Shown here in pieces: positions 52,360 through 63,984 of a stretch of DNA of 64,000 nt. Source of the DNA: Bacillus sp. KH172YL63 (GTDB lineage Bacteria > Bacillota > Bacilli > Bacillales > Bacillaceae_B); contig NZ_AP022842.1 in assembly GCF_011398925.1 (NCBI RefSeq), positions 1,166,001-1,230,000 of the forward strand, written 5' to 3'. A program made the position numbers and the translations under genes. A model generated the notes under the pieces. That model worked only from the letters and a program-made list of their open reading frames with translations. It searched no databases and had not been told where the DNA came from. Each line of letters begins with the position of its first letter. Positions within the stretch are counted from its first letter, which is position 1.

Positions 52360-54951
52360 ATGGATTTTGACAAAATGACACACAGCATACAGGAAGGCCT
52401 GGTTTCTGCAGGTGAAATCGCAAAAGGAAAACTACATACGGACATATCGACTTTTCATCTGTGGAAAGCGCTCCTCAGCAAAGAAGACAGCCTGCTACGA
52501 ACGATTTATGATCGGACAGGGATCGACGGGCAGGACGTGATTGAGTGGACAGAAGCGAGGCTGAATGAAAAACCTGCAGTCGAAGGAACAGGCATCCAAT
52601 ATGGGCAGTTCTTCTCCCGGGATGTTCACCAGCTGCTGCAGGACAGTGAGCAATTGAAAACCAAGTGGGGAGATGACTACATCTCGATCGAACATCTGGC
52701 AGTCTCCTTATGGAAACAAAAGGATAACAGAATCAACACATACTTATCCAATCTGGGTGTGACAGAAAGGATCATCCTCGGCATCATTGAAGAAATTAGA
52801 GGAGGGAATAAGGTGACGACACAAAATCCTGAAGTGAAATATGAAGCACTGAAGAAATATGGGAGAGACCTGGTTGCCGACGTCAAAGCTGGAAGGATCG
52901 ACCCTGTCATCGGGAGAGACAGCGAGATACGTCATGTAATCAGGATCCTTTCCAGAAAAACGAAAAACAATCCTGTCTTGATCGGTGAGCCTGGCGTGGG
53001 GAAAACGGCGATCGTTGAAGGACTTGCACAGCGGATCGTCAGAAAAGATGTCCCGGAAGGATTGAAGGATAAAACCATCTTCGAACTGGATATGAGCTCA
53101 TTGGTCGCAGGGGCCAAGTTCAGGGGTGAATTTGAAGAGCGCTTAAAGGCGGTATTACAAGAGGTGAAGAAAAGTGAAGGACGGATCCTTCTGTTCATCG
53201 ACGAGCTTCATACAATTGTAGGGGCTGGTAAAACAGAAGGGGCGATGGACGCCGGCAATATCCTCAAACCGATGCTTGCAAGAGGGGAGCTTCACTGTAT
53301 CGGGGCGACGACCTTGAATGAATACCGGAAGTATATTGAAAAGGACCCGGCACTTGAAAGGCGCTTTCAACAGGTGCTCGTCAAGGAACCGGATGTGGAG
53401 GACACGATTTCCATCTTGAGGGGGCTGAAGGAACGATTTGAAATCCATCACGGTGTGAATATCCATGACCGGGCAATCGTGGCATCTGCCAGATTGTCTG
53501 TCCGGTATATTTCTGACCGGTTCCTTCCGGATAAAGCGATCGATTTGATTGATGAAGCGTGTGCCACGATCCGCACAGAAATCGACTCCATGCCGTCGGA
53601 GCTTGATGAAGTGACCCGTAAAGTGATGCAGCTCGAGATTGAAGAGGCCGCGCTGAACAAGGAAAAGGATCCGGCAAGCCTCGAGCGGCTCGAGCGTATC
53701 CGTGAAGACTTAAGCAATCTGAAGGAAAAGGCAAATGAAATGAAGCTGAGGTGGCAACGGGAGAAAGAAAGTATCTCCGTTGTACAGGAAAAGCGTGAAG
53801 AGCTGGAAAAGCTGCGGAGGACGCTTGAAGAAGCAGAAAGCAATTATGACCTCAACAAAGCAGCCGAGCTGAGGCACGGACGTATCCCGGCGATGGAAAA
53901 AGAGCTTGAGGCACTGGAGCGGGACATGATGAAAGAAGAGGAAGGCCGCCTCCTCCGTGAAGAAGTGACCGAAGAAGAAGTTGCCGATATTGTTGCCAGA
54001 TGGACCGGTATTCCTGTCACGAAGCTTGTTGAGGGAGAGAGGGAGAAGTTATTGAAGCTTGACTCTATCCTCCATGAAAGGGTAATCGGCCAGGATGAAG
54101 CCGTTCAATTGGTAAGCGATGCGGTGATCCGTGCAAGGGCAGGAATCAAGGATCCAAACAGGCCGATCGGGTCATTCATTTTCCTTGGTCCGACCGGCGT
54201 CGGGAAAACGGAGCTCGCAAAAACTCTCGCACAAACGCTGTTTGACAGTGAAGAGCAGATGATACGGATCGATATGTCTGAGTATATGGAGAAGCATGCT
54301 GTATCCCGATTGATCGGTGCACCTCCTGGATATGTTGGATATGAAGAAGGCGGTCAGCTTACAGAGGCTATCAGACGGAAGCCTTATTCAGTCATCTTAT
54401 TGGATGAAATTGAAAAGGCCCATCCGGAAGTCTTCAATATCCTTCTACAGATGCTTGATGACGGACGGATAACCGACTCCCAGGGAAGAACGATAGATTG
54501 TAAAAACACTGTGATTATCATGACCTCCAATATTGGATCGGCTTATTTACTAGAGCGGAATAAAGGAGAAGAAGAGATTGATGATGAAACGAAGAATCTT
54601 GTCATGGGGCAGCTCCGCTCATCGTTTCGTCCCGAGTTTCTCAACCGGGTCGATGATATCATCTTATTCAAGCCCTTAAGCATCGGAAATATTAAAGGGA
54701 TCATTGATAAGCTTATCGACGATTTACAAAGCCGGTTAGAAGAGCAGCAGATCAGCTTATCACTGACGGAAGCCGCCAAAGCGTTCATTGCTCAATCGGC
54801 GTATGATCCAGTCTACGGTGCCAGACCGTTAAAAAGGTACCTTCAAAAGGAGATTGAAACGAAACTGGCGAGGGAATTGATCAAAGGGGGCGTCATGCCA
54901 GGTCAGACCTTCACCATCGATGGAGGAAAAGACGGGTTGATATTCAAGTGA
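52360..54951 (+). CDS. clpB: ATP-dependent chaperone ClpB
   Basis: An 863-residue Hsp100 disaggregase. The N-terminal Clp domain (about 1-145) is followed by AAA-1 with Walker A GEPGVGKT and [10 protein letters not shown], a long coiled-coil middle domain (about 405-525) that identifies ClpB rather than ClpC/ClpE, then AAA-2 with GPTGVGKT and [12 protein letters not shown]. There is no ClpP-binding LGF/IGF loop that I can see. The ATG at 52360 has GAGGTG 6 bases upstream; an earlier ATG at 52342 overlaps the CtsR box. B. subtilis lacks ClpB. Confidence 0.95.
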   Translation: MDFDKMTHSIQEGLVSAGEIAKGKLHTDISTFHLWKALLSKEDSLLRTIYDRTGIDGQDVIEWTEARLNEKPAVEGTGIQYGQFFSRDVHQLLQDSEQLKTKWGDDYISIEHLAVSLWKQKDNRINTYLSNLGVTERIILGIIEEIRGGNKVTTQNPEVKYEALKKYGRDLVADVKAGRIDPVIGRDSEIRHVIRILSRKTKNNPVLIGEPGVGKTAIVEGLAQRIVRKDVPEGLKDKTIFELDMSSLVAGAKFRGEFEERLKAVLQEVKKSEGRILLFIDELHTIVGAGKTEGAMDAGNILKPMLARGELHCIGATTLNEYRKYIEKDPALERRFQQVLVKEPDVEDTISILRGLKERFEIHHGVNIHDRAIVASARLSVRYISDRFLPDKAIDLIDEACATIRTEIDSMPSELDEVTRKVMQLEIEEAALNKEKDPASLERLERIREDLSNLKEKANEMKLRWQREKESISVVQEKREELEKLRRTLEEAESNYDLNKAAELRHGRIPAMEKELEALERDMMKEEEGRLLREEVTEEEVADIVARWTGIPVTKLVEGEREKLLKLDSILHERVIGQDEAVQLVSDAVIRARAGIKDPNRPIGSFIFLGPTGVGKTELAKTLAQTLFDSEEQMIRIDMSEYMEKHAVSRLIGAPPGYVGYEEGGQLTEAIRRKPYSVILLDEIEKAHPEVFNILLQMLDDGRITDSQGRTIDCKNTVIIMTSNIGSAYLLERNKGEEEIDDETKNLVMGQLRSSFRPEFLNRVDDIILFKPLSIGNIKGIIDKLIDDLQSRLEEQQISLSLTEAAKAFIAQSAYDPVYGARPLKRYLQKEIETKLARELIKGGVMPGQTFTIDGGKDGLIFK

Positions 54952-54979
54952 CGGAATCCCGGTAATCCACATGAAAGCA

Positions 54980-55014
54980 TAAAAAAAAGCAGCCGCATCA
55001 GGCTGCTTTTTTAA
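54980..55014. terminator. Bidirectional terminator between clpB and yjzD
   Basis: AAAAAAGCAGCC and GGCTGCTTTTTT pair around GCATCA between convergent genes. Confidence 0.92.
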
Positions 55015-55193
55015 TGTTTCTCAACCGGCTCGTTTGGAAGAACAAGCGTGATCAGGAACACCAATACTGTTACACAAACAGAAATGATCAATCCAGTTAC
55101 GAAATGGAATTCGATTCCGTTCATTGAACTAACAACGTATGTCAACATTTCACTCAGAGCAAAAGCCCAGAAAAACATCCAGAAAAATCTCAT
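55011..55193 (-). CDS. yjzD: YjzD-family small membrane protein
   Basis: A 60-residue protein with two membrane helices: MRFFWMFFWAFALSEMLTYVV and the segment from TGLIISVCVTVLVFLITLVLP (quoted in part). GAGGTG precedes the ATG at 55193 by 8 bases. Matches YjzD in place and size. Function unknown. Confidence 0.88.
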   Translation of the reverse strand: MRFFWMFFWAFALSEMLTYVVSSMNGIEFHFVTGLIISVCVTVLVFLITLVLPNEPVEKH

Positions 55194-55461
55194 GCGAATG
55201 CACCTCATTCCTATGTAATCAACTAACTTCTTAGCAGTTTGTAACCATTTCAATCTTTTTCATTTTACCACAGGACTTTTAATTAATAAATGGCGAATAT
55301 GTGAAATGTAACCCTTATCATTCCTCCCCTGCCCATGGATAAAAGTAGGGGTAACATCCATTTATTCGCAAATATCAGCGCCTGGTTGGGCGTTCTCCCT
55401 TACCAAAGTTGTACCTTTACATAAACTATAATGACTTATTATGTAAAAAGGAGAAATCAAA

Positions 55462-56205
55462 ATGTATCAGCGATTGTTTCAATTAGAGCAAGAGTGGTGC
55501 ATGATTCATTATCCTGAACGTCCAAATGGTTTCGCTGTCCTGATCATCGGGGATGCCAATCATTATGTGGATGAGAAAAGCAGCTTTTGGGTTCAGCATG
55601 AGGCACGCTATAAATGGATTCAGGACCTGACAAACAAAGGATATATTGTGTATTATAGCAATCTTTACGGGGCGAATTGGGGGAGTAATCAGGCCGTGAA
55701 GCTCGCAAAGCGGCTGTATCAGCACGTGAAGCGGAATGAAATCATCAACGGCAAGATTCATATCCTTGCAGAAGGCATGGGGGCGCTTGTGCTCAAAAAT
55801 TTGTACCCGAAAATGGAAGATGATATAAGAAGTGCCGTATTATTTTCCCCTTGTGTATCCGTATATGATCATCTGGAGCAAGAAAGGGAACAAAAATTTT
55901 TTTATAAAAAGATGATAAAAGAACTTTCACTCACCCTGGATGTGATGGAGGAAGAGTGTGAAACGCTTATTTCCCGGCAATCCCTTGACTATGAAGTGTT
56001 CAAGACCATTTCGATTCCTTTGTATATTGTTCAGCCGACAACTCTAAATCGTTATAAAAATCAATTCACTCTCATAAAAGATATATATACGGAGCGTTTG
56101 GAAAAAGGAAAACCGACCGATTTATTCTTTGTCCTCCCTGAAAAACGCGTCTCTCTTGGAGGGAAGTTTGCTTCATACTTTTCCCTGCATGAGAAGGAGT
56201 TATAA
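55462..56205 (+). CDS. yjaU: YjaU-like alpha/beta-hydrolase-fold protein
   Basis: A 247-residue protein with the outline of an alpha/beta hydrolase (VLIIGDANHYVDEKSSFW ... KIHILAEGMGALVLKNLYP ... YIVQPTTLNRYKNQF). At the nucleophile elbow, where GxSxG is expected, it reads AEGMGA, so the catalytic Ser is absent. It may be a non-catalytic relative. Its place before yjaV, med and comZ identifies it as YjaU. AAAAGGAG precedes the ATG, with TATAAT about 30 bases upstream. Confidence 0.8.
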   Translation: MYQRLFQLEQEWCMIHYPERPNGFAVLIIGDANHYVDEKSSFWVQHEARYKWIQDLTNKGYIVYYSNLYGANWGSNQAVKLAKRLYQHVKRNEIINGKIHILAEGMGALVLKNLYPKMEDDIRSAVLFSPCVSVYDHLEQEREQKFFYKKMIKELSLTLDVMEEECETLISRQSLDYEVFKTISIPLYIVQPTTLNRYKNQFTLIKDIYTERLEKGKPTDLFFVLPEKRVSLGGKFASYFSLHEKEL

Positions 56206-56227
56206 CTAACAAATTGGAGTGATTGAT

Positions 56228-56938
56228 TTGAATCATGCATTCGTGTTTGCTGCACAACAGTTTTTAGGATTTGAACTGTGCGATGCACTGTTGGAAAAAG
56301 GATGTACAGTGACTGCTGTAGATGAAGACATGGAAGTGAAGGATAAATGGCTCGAAATCGGAAGGAATGCAAACCTTCAATACATTCCGTATGAGAAATG
56401 GGATAAGGATCTGCTTGAAGACTGTTTTGTATTCCTTCCATATTATGATCAGATGAGGGAAGGCACGGTGGAATATTTACAAGAAGTGGATGCCATGGTT
56501 TCAAAACTTGAACAACCTCCCCAAGTAATCAGGATCTATCAGAACGGAACGCGGAATCACAGAAAGGATGGGGCAGCATTTTATATCCCGACACTGTACG
56601 GCGTTCATCAGCCCCGGGACTTTTTATTTGCTCAACTTCTTCAAGGCGGGCAAGAGGGGAAGGGGTATGCTGATGACCCAAGTGGAGCCATTTATGTGAA
56701 AGATGCGGCAAGGACAATCGTTTCCCATTCATCAAGAAGTGAATCCTTCACGCTGAAGCCACTTTCTCCCGACAGCTGGAATGAAGCATTGTCCTACGTC
56801 ACTGACAAAGCGGTCAATCCAGTCCGCAAGGGGAGAGAATCAGTCGGGCAAGAGATCATCGTGAAGCCGTCCAAGCCCCATCAGTACATCATCGAAAATC
56901 AAATAAAAGGGATCCGTCTCCATGAAATTCAGGAATGA
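56228..56938 (+). CDS. yjaV: YjaV-like protein, Rossmann-type fold
   Basis: A 236-residue protein whose N-terminus (NHAFVFAAQQFLGFELCDALLEKG) resembles the first beta-alpha-beta of NAD-dependent epimerases, but the glycine motif is degenerate. GAIYVKDAARTIVSHS near residue 160 resembles the epimerase family's V.D.A pattern. GGAG lies 9 bases before a TTG at 56228, preferred to the GTG at 56219. It follows yjaU closely. Function unknown. Confidence 0.78.
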   Translation: MNHAFVFAAQQFLGFELCDALLEKGCTVTAVDEDMEVKDKWLEIGRNANLQYIPYEKWDKDLLEDCFVFLPYYDQMREGTVEYLQEVDAMVSKLEQPPQVIRIYQNGTRNHRKDGAAFYIPTLYGVHQPRDFLFAQLLQGGQEGKGYADDPSGAIYVKDAARTIVSHSSRSESFTLKPLSPDSWNEALSYVTDKAVNPVRKGRESVGQEIIVKPSKPHQYIIENQIKGIRLHEIQE

Positions 56939-57049
56939 GAAATATTTCTCTTTTCACAGTATGGGGATGGAGGTAAAATAGAGATGATGTAATAATTTTC
57001 TATTGTACTTTTTATAATGGCTGCACGGTCTGTAAAGGAGTTGCTGCAC

Positions 57050-58018
57050 ATGAAAAAGCAATTATACACAATATTATTGACAATCATCATGCTTGTCCTC
57101 GGTGGTTGTTCCTCTGGGAATGGCGCGCATATAGAGAAAGTAGGTTTACTTGTTCCCGAAACAATAAATGACGGTGTATGGGGAACAAAAGGGTATAAAG
57201 GATTATTGAAAATTCAATCGGATTATCATGCAGACGTGTTTTATAAAGAGAGTATGAAGAGTGATACATCAATCAAACAAGCAGTAAAAGAATATGAAGG
57301 CGAAGGAGTGGAATTGCTCTTTGGTCACGGAAGCGAGTACGCCAGTGTGTTCAATGAGCTGTCCGGTGAATACAAAGATATCCACTTTGTCAGCTTCAAC
57401 GGCAGTGCAACAGAGAAGAACACAACAAGCTTGCAATTCAAAGGGTACGCCATGGGATTCTTCGGTGGGATGACTGCCGCCAAACAGTCCCCTGCACATC
57501 ATATCGGTGTCATAGCGGCATTTGACTGGCAGCCTGAGGTTCAAGGTTTCATCGACGGGGCAAAGTATCAAGACAGTGATACCAAACTGACCGTGAAGTA
57601 TACGAATCACTGGGATGATCAAGAAATCGCCCTGACCTCACTGGATGCCATGATGACTGACGGCGTGGATGTTGTGTATCCTGCAGGTGACGGCTATAAT
57701 GTAGCTGTAATTGAAAAGCTGAAGGAAAAAGGGCTTTATGCCATTGGATATGTATCCGATCAATCAGACCTTGGGGAATCGACGGTGCTGACGAGTACAG
57801 TACAACATGCAGACAAGTTGTACGGGGTAGTGGCTGAACGGTTTGCGAATGGTGAATTGGATTCGGGTAATTTGGAATTCGATTTCGAAGACGGTGTCAT
57901 ATCAATGGGTAAATATAGTCCTCTCGTTCCTGAGGAATTTCAATCTCAAATGAAGCAACATGTCAAGCACTACATCGAAACAGGAAAATTACCGAATGGA
58001 AAGGAATCGAAGCAATGA
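57050..58018 (+). CDS. med: Med, BMP-family lipoprotein
   Basis: A 322-residue surface lipoprotein: lipobox LGGC after a 20-residue signal, then a BMP/PnrA-type binding fold (KVGLLVPETINDGVWGTKG, FGHGSEY, GFFGGMTA). In B. subtilis Med positively affects comK expression. AAAGGAG precedes the ATG at 57050. The stop overlaps comZ by 4 bases (ATGA). Confidence 0.92.
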   Translation: MKKQLYTILLTIIMLVLGGCSSGNGAHIEKVGLLVPETINDGVWGTKGYKGLLKIQSDYHADVFYKESMKSDTSIKQAVKEYEGEGVELLFGHGSEYASVFNELSGEYKDIHFVSFNGSATEKNTTSLQFKGYAMGFFGGMTAAKQSPAHHIGVIAAFDWQPEVQGFIDGAKYQDSDTKLTVKYTNHWDDQEIALTSLDAMMTDGVDVVYPAGDGYNVAVIEKLKEKGLYAIGYVSDQSDLGESTVLTSTVQHADKLYGVVAERFANGELDSGNLEFDFEDGVISMGKYSPLVPEEFQSQMKQHVKHYIETGKLPNGKESKQ

Positions 58019-58203
58019 ATCAGGACAAAACAATGGAATTTATGCAAATCGCAATGAAGTATTTCCCTCAAGCGAAAGAGCAGCTTGATCAAACAGGAGT
58101 GGAGTTCACTCCCGACATGCTGCAGCCTTTTATGACGCTTTTCACACAAGTTATGGGTGAAGCGTATGAATTAGGGAAACGGGATGCATTACATAAAGAA
58201 TAA
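58015..58203 (+). CDS. comZ: ComZ, competence-related protein
   Basis: A 62-residue soluble protein (MNQDKTMEFMQIAMKYFPQ...ELGKRDALHKE). It matches ComZ, which in B. subtilis negatively affects comG expression. It is translationally coupled to med and followed by a terminator. Confidence 0.92.
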   Translation: MNQDKTMEFMQIAMKYFPQAKEQLDQTGVEFTPDMLQPFMTLFTQVMGEAYELGKRDALHKE

Positions 58204-58210
58204 GGGAAGA

Positions 58211-58245
58211 AAAACGGTCCATTGATGATAATGGACCGTTTTTTT
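58211..58245 (+). terminator. Terminator after med-comZ
   Basis: AAAACGGTCCAT and ATGGACCGTTTT pair around TGATGATA and end in a seven-T run. Confidence 0.92.
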
Positions 58246-58334
58246 GTGCTCGTATAAGTAATTCCTGAAAGGTTGCAGAGATCGCCTTCAAAAACATATT
58301 CGACCTAATGAAATCGCGTATCAGTAAAAAATAA

Positions 58335-58363
58335 TTGCAGAAAGCATGAATCTTCGATAAAAT
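58335..58363 (+). promoter_or_regulatory. Sigma-A promoter of fabH-fabF
   Basis: TTGCAG-17-TAAAAT, with a start predicted near 58370, inside the FapR box. Confidence 0.65.
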
Positions 58364-58379
58364 TAGTACCAAGTCATAA
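58363..58379. promoter_or_regulatory. FapR operator of fabH-fabF
   Basis: TTAGTACCAAGTCATAA differs at two positions from the FapR consensus TTAGTACCTAGTCTTAA. It overlaps the end of the -10 and the transcription start, as expected for a repressor relieved by malonyl-CoA. Confidence 0.85.
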
Positions 58380-58435
58380 TAATTGATAATAAACCTAAAT
58401 ACTTAAAAATATAAACGAAAGTAGGGAATGCCAAT

Positions 58436-59368
58436 ATGAATACAGGTATTATTGGAATTGGACGTTATCTTCCTGAGACGATCTTAACAAACGCTGACCT
58501 TGAGAAAATGGTAGACACAACGGATGATTGGATTCGTACAAGAACAGGCATCGAAGAGCGACGGATAGCAAATAATGAAATAAATACCTCTGATATGGCA
58601 TTTGAAGCGGCCAAAAAGGCAATCTCTGATGCAGGGATCACAGCTGAAGATATTGATCTCATCATGGTCGCGACGGTCACACCTGATTATCCATTCCCAT
58701 CTGTCGCCTGCCTGCTGCAAGAGCGCCTGGGGGCGAAGAAAGCAGCTGCGATGGATCTTAGCGCTGCATGTGCAGGCTTCATGTATGGTATGGTAACAGC
58801 GAAGCAGTTTATTGATAACGGGGCATATAAGCATGTACTTGTTGTCGGCGTAGAGAAACTATCGAAAATTACAGATTGGGAAGACCGCAACACAGCCGTG
58901 TTATTCGGAGACGCAGCAGGGGCTGCCGTACTTGGGCCGGTTCCGGATGGTAAAGGAATTCTTGCATTTGAACTTGGATCTGACGGTTCTGGGGCAAAAC
59001 ATCTTTATCAAGAGGAAAAGCTCGTGATGAACGGACGGGAAGTATTTAAATTTGCTGTGCGTCAAATGGGTGAATCGAGTATCAACGTGATTGAAAAAGC
59101 AGGACTCAGTAAAGAAGATGTAGATTTCCTGATTCCACACCAGGCGAACATTCGCATCATGGAGGCAGCAAGACAGCGCTTAGAGCTGCCGGTGGAGAAG
59201 ATGTCCAAAACAGTCAATAAATACGGGAACACATCAGCGGCTTCGATCCCTGTTTCACTTGTAGAGGATCTCGAGGCTGGAAGAGTGAAAGAAAATGACG
59301 TAGTGGTCATGGTAGGCTTCGGTGGCGGATTAACATGGGGCGCCATCATCATGCGTTGGGGTAAATAG
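58436..59368 (+). CDS. fabH: 3-oxoacyl-ACP synthase III FabH
   Basis: A 310-residue condensing enzyme starting fatty-acid synthesis from acyl-CoA and malonyl-ACP; in Bacillus it selects branched primers. The triad is Cys in [11 protein letters not shown], His in HQANIRIME and Asn in [10 protein letters not shown]. The ribosome site is weak (TAGGGA). fabF follows after 48 bases; both lie behind the FapR site. Confidence 0.96.
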   Translation: MNTGIIGIGRYLPETILTNADLEKMVDTTDDWIRTRTGIEERRIANNEINTSDMAFEAAKKAISDAGITAEDIDLIMVATVTPDYPFPSVACLLQERLGAKKAAAMDLSAACAGFMYGMVTAKQFIDNGAYKHVLVVGVEKLSKITDWEDRNTAVLFGDAAGAAVLGPVPDGKGILAFELGSDGSGAKHLYQEEKLVMNGREVFKFAVRQMGESSINVIEKAGLSKEDVDFLIPHQANIRIMEAARQRLELPVEKMSKTVNKYGNTSAASIPVSLVEDLEAGRVKENDVVVMVGFGGGLTWGAIIMRWGK

Positions 59369-59416
59369 ACCGGAATAACTCTCATAAACAACTTGCAGAT
59401 AAAGGAGATGGATTGA

Positions 59417-60664
59417 ATGAATAAGAAACGCGTAGTGGTAACAGGCTTAGGAAGTGTGACGCCTTTAGGAAACGATGTTGAATCGACATGGAAAAACATT
59501 AGAGCGGGAAAGACCGGTGTAGGCCCGTTAACAAGGTTGAATGCCGATGAGTATCCAGCGAAAGTGGCGGCGGAATTAAAGGATTTCAATATTGAGGACT
59601 TCGGGGTAGAGCGTAAAGAAGCGAGAAAAATGGACCGCTTCACCCATTACGCCATTGCCGCATCCTTAATGGCCGTAAAAGATTCAAAGCTTGATATCAC
59701 GGATGAAAATGCCCACCGTATCGGTGTTTGGATCGGATCAGGTATCGGAGGCATGGAGACATTTGAACAGCAATATGAAACGTTCCAAAAACGCGGATAC
59801 CGTCGTGTGAGTCCTTTCTTCGTTCCGATGATCATACCTGATATGGCAACTGGACAGGTGTCCATCATGCTCGGTGCAAAAGGTTTCAACTCTTGTACTG
59901 TTACGGCTTGTGCAACAGGGACGAACTCGATCGGTGATGCTTTCAAGGTCATTCAACGGGGAGATGCCGATGTGATGATTTCTGGAGGGGCAGAGGCGCC
60001 GATCACGAAGATGAGTGTGGCAGGATTCTGCGCCAATACAGCCCTGTCAACGAACCCGGATCCGGAGAAGGCATCAAGACCGTTTGATGCAGACCGTGAC
60101 GGCTTTGTCATGGGAGAAGGAGCGGGGATCGTCGTGCTTGAAGAACTTGAGCACGCACTGAAACGCGGTGCACCGATTTATGCGGAAATCGTCGGATACG
60201 GTTGTACAGGAGATGCCCACCATATCACGGCTCCTGCACCAGCAGGGGAAGGCGGGGCGAGAGCGATGAAGATGGCCCTTGAAGACGGTGGAATTTCTCC
60301 GGAAGAAATGGATTACATCAATGCACACGGCACAAGCACGCCGTACAACGATAAATATGAAACAATGGCTGTGAAAGAAGTGTTCGGTGAGCATGCCTAT
60401 AAATTAGCGATGAGCTCAACGAAATCCATGACCGGACATCTGCTTGGCGCTGCAGGCGGAGTGGAAGCGATCTTCACGGTGCTGGCTATGAAAGACAGCG
60501 TGTTGCCGCCTACAATTAATATCGATACACCAGACCCTGAATGTGACCTTGACTACGTGGCAAACCAGGCAAGGGAACAAGAAGTGAATGTGGCGATGAG
60601 TAATTCATTAGGCTTCGGCGGCCATAATGCAACCATCGTATTTAAAAAGTATAGTGATTCATAA
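59417..60664 (+). CDS. fabF: 3-oxoacyl-ACP synthase II FabF
   Basis: A 415-residue elongation condensing enzyme. Active-site Cys is in [10 protein letters not shown], the two His in [11 protein letters not shown] and [12 protein letters not shown], and [10 protein letters not shown] closes the site. AAAGGAG precedes the ATG. In B. subtilis it is the target of thiolactomycin/cerulenin and has the same place after fabHA. Confidence 0.96.
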   Translation: MNKKRVVVTGLGSVTPLGNDVESTWKNIRAGKTGVGPLTRLNADEYPAKVAAELKDFNIEDFGVERKEARKMDRFTHYAIAASLMAVKDSKLDITDENAHRIGVWIGSGIGGMETFEQQYETFQKRGYRRVSPFFVPMIIPDMATGQVSIMLGAKGFNSCTVTACATGTNSIGDAFKVIQRGDADVMISGGAEAPITKMSVAGFCANTALSTNPDPEKASRPFDADRDGFVMGEGAGIVVLEELEHALKRGAPIYAEIVGYGCTGDAHHITAPAPAGEGGARAMKMALEDGGISPEEMDYINAHGTSTPYNDKYETMAVKEVFGEHAYKLAMSSTKSMTGHLLGAAGGVEAIFTVLAMKDSVLPPTINIDTPDPECDLDYVANQAREQEVNVAMSNSLGFGGHNATIVFKKYSDS

Positions 60665-60696
60665 ATAAAATCAGAGGCCGAGAAAGGTTTCTGCCA

Positions 60697-60740
60697 AAAA
60701 ATCCGAACGAGTGTCCAACTCGTTCGGATTTTTCTTTTGG
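60697..60740 (+). terminator. Terminator after fabF
   Basis: AAATCCGAACGAGT and ACTCGTTCGGATTT pair around GTCCA with a T tail. Its arms are nearly the same as those of the terminator at 21717. Confidence 0.9.
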
Positions 60741-60849
60741 GAAACCCTTTCGTCCGATCTCTCTCCTTTGATCGTGCCCATCTTTTTTCAAGTTGTGAAC
60801 CTTCCATTCCTTTCATATATATATTAAAAAGCTGAAAAGAGGGATGAGG

Positions 60850-61617
60850 GTGGCCGTTGCACCTACAGATCATTGGTTGGAGAATGGGATCGACAAGCCA
60901 TTGGAGCTTCTGAAGAAAACGATAAACGGGAAAGACGACCAGCAATCATTTTATCAATATTTAATGAAGCACGGAATGTACAGGTCTTCAAGACACGCCG
61001 AAGATATTTATGAAAAAATGAAAGAAATGAAACTGTGGGAACGTTTTTCATTATATGAAAAGAAGTACAAGCGGAAGTGGAATGGACCAAGCGTCCCGAT
61101 ATATTTATTCCCTGTTCAGGAAAGAAGGGGGATGTTTCAGTCCTCCATGAAGAAATCAGGGGTGTGCTTCAAGGATGAGATATTCTTTTTCCTGACAGAA
61201 CAGGAAGATCCGAAAGAGTACGAAGCACTGTTTGTTCATGAGTATCATCATTGTGTGAGGATGAAACGGTTGAACAAAAAAGACAGTCAGTACACATTGC
61301 TCGATTCCATCATCTTTGAAGGCCTGGCTGAATATGCAGTCAAAGAGTACTGTGGAGAAAATTATATGGCACCCTGGACGAAAGCATATTCCGAAGACGA
61401 AATGACAGAGTATCATAAGAAATGGATTCAACCGAATTTAGAAGTAAAGCGAAGGGATCCACTTCATGATCAATTGCTTCTTGGGCAAAAAGGGTACCCG
61501 AAAATGCTTGGCTATGCTGCAGGGATGCGGCTCGTCGAAAAATCCTTATTAAAAGAGAAAGTCCCGACATTGCGACTGATAGATAAACCATCTGCCTCAT
61601 TTCTGTCGGAGAAGTAA
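60850..61617 (+). CDS. yjaZ: YjaZ-like DUF2268 putative Zn protease
   Basis: A 255-residue soluble protein with the metalloprotease motif HEYHH (HExxH) in LFVHEYHHCVRM and a downstream Glu in FEGLAEYAV as probable third ligand; this is the DUF2268 arrangement. The GTG at 60850, 6 bases after GAGGG, is chosen; the ATG at 60844 abuts the site. In B. subtilis the app oligopeptide operon follows yjaZ; here only a small membrane protein lies before yjbA. Confidence 0.85.
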   Translation: MAVAPTDHWLENGIDKPLELLKKTINGKDDQQSFYQYLMKHGMYRSSRHAEDIYEKMKEMKLWERFSLYEKKYKRKWNGPSVPIYLFPVQERRGMFQSSMKKSGVCFKDEIFFFLTEQEDPKEYEALFVHEYHHCVRMKRLNKKDSQYTLLDSIIFEGLAEYAVKEYCGENYMAPWTKAYSEDEMTEYHKKWIQPNLEVKRRDPLHDQLLLGQKGYPKMLGYAAGMRLVEKSLLKEKVPTLRLIDKPSASFLSEK

Positions 61618-61725
61618 GCGGTAAGAAACGGACAAATTCACCGTCATAACTCTAAACCCCGTTCATAGACTATAGTAAGCATGGACGAGCTGCAATCACT
61701 CAGTCCAGGGATAGAGGCGGGGCAT

Positions 61726-61947
61726 ATGGTGGTACAATTATTCGGATTGTTCATAGGATTTGGACTGGCCGTTTCCGGAGGTGTAAGCTTGATTATGTAT
61801 TTAAATCTGCTTACGACCGGTATGTCTTTTTTTGAATACTTCCACTTCGTATCCACCAGGGTCGAATGCTATCTATTTCCTATTGGACTCTTCATCATTA
61901 CGCTGTCTATCTATATTCCCCGGAGAAAAAATCATCCCTGTCCATAA
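61726..61947 (+). CDS. Hypothetical small membrane protein
   Basis: A 73-residue protein with two membrane helices (about 3-24 and 45-66) joined by a loop with FFEYFHFVSTRVEC. AGAGGCGGGG lies 6 bases before the ATG at 61726; an in-frame ATG at 61681 has no site. Not recognised. The absence of an obvious terminator before yjbA allows co-transcription. Confidence 0.65.
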   Translation: MVVQLFGLFIGFGLAVSGGVSLIMYLNLLTTGMSFFEYFHFVSTRVECYLFPIGLFIITLSIYIPRRKNHPCP

Positions 61948-62030
61948 AACCCGTGAAAATAGGAATAAATTTACACCATTTCGCCCATACTGATTGACAA
62001 ATAAGATTGAAGCAAAGCGAGGGGTCAATC

Positions 62031-62780
62031 ATGTTATATCTTCATGATGTATGGGTAAATTGGTTCGAAGGCGAAGAAAATGGCTACAATGTCTGTCATT
62101 TTCACGAGTGGAGAAAAGAGGACGTAATTGAACTGCTTGATCAGGTGCCTCTTATGAAGGTGGATAGTGAACTGTTTCATTACATCGAGAATGATTTATC
62201 AGAGTTACCTCAACAACTTCTTAACAATGTTTATCAAAAAGCATATTTGCGTAAAAACCATGAACGAATTCAGCTTGATTACTGCTTCATCGTGACGGAT
62301 GGGACCGGCATATTAGCGGTCGATACGATTGGTTACACCGTTCCGATTCGAAAAAGCAGGCTCATACCGAGACAAGAACAGCTCGTGTATGAAATGGTGG
62401 AAAGTCATGAAACAACTTCGTACTTGATTCATTCGGAAGTGAAGCAGGAAGATTCATATCATATCCTGTCGCCGAGTCCCTATATGATGAGTGGGTTGAC
62501 GAGGAAAGAAAGGCAGTTGAAGCAGCTGTTATTCATGGCGCTCGATCAGCTTCACAGTTCGAACAATACGGCAGAGATTAGATATTGGTATACAGAGTGG
62601 GCGCCGCAGAGATACAGGACGATACAGGAGATGGACTTCGAAGAAATCTGGCAGATGTTATATGAAGAAATGCAGTACGGCTGGTCTGAAAAACACTTGA
62701 CGCTATGCGAGAATTTAATTAAGGGACAGCCCTTCTTTGAGAAGCTGTGGGAAGTGGAGAACCGCCCTAAAGTGAATTAA
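62031..62780 (+). CDS. yjbA: YjbA-family protein (DUF3603)
   Basis: A 249-residue soluble protein starting [19 protein letters not shown] and containing [27 protein letters not shown] is 7 bases before the ATG at 62031. Family and place before trpS match YjbA. Function unknown. Confidence 0.88.
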   Translation: MLYLHDVWVNWFEGEENGYNVCHFHEWRKEDVIELLDQVPLMKVDSELFHYIENDLSELPQQLLNNVYQKAYLRKNHERIQLDYCFIVTDGTGILAVDTIGYTVPIRKSRLIPRQEQLVYEMVESHETTSYLIHSEVKQEDSYHILSPSPYMMSGLTRKERQLKQLLFMALDQLHSSNNTAEIRYWYTEWAPQRYRTIQEMDFEEIWQMLYEEMQYGWSEKHLTLCENLIKGQPFFEKLWEVENRPKVN

Positions 62781-62782
62781 TG

Positions 62783-62822
62783 AAAAACCCCCTGACCGAT
62801 GAACGGGTGAGGGGGTTTTTGC
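62783..62822 (+). terminator. Terminator after yjbA
   Basis: AAACCCCCTGACC and GGTGAGGGGGTTT pair around GATGAACG, then a T run. Confidence 0.88.
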
Positions 62823-62896
62823 TTGAAAAAAGAAGGTGCCGGGTCATAACTGGTAGTCCTGTCCATTCCCTTGTTTAAACGTGGATTCTGAATGAA

Positions 62897-62958
62897 TCAA
62901 AAAACCGAATGGATTCAATCTTCATTAAAGAAGGTCGAATCATTCGGTTTTTCCGTTA
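62897..62958 (-). terminator. Terminator after trpS
   Basis: On the minus strand AAAAACCGAATGATTC and GAATCCATTCGGTTTTTT form a long, slightly bulged stem ending in T residues. Confidence 0.8.
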
Positions 62959-62982
62959 GCTTGAGAATGTTAGTCTCAGCTT

Positions 62983-63984
<1,002 letters not shown>

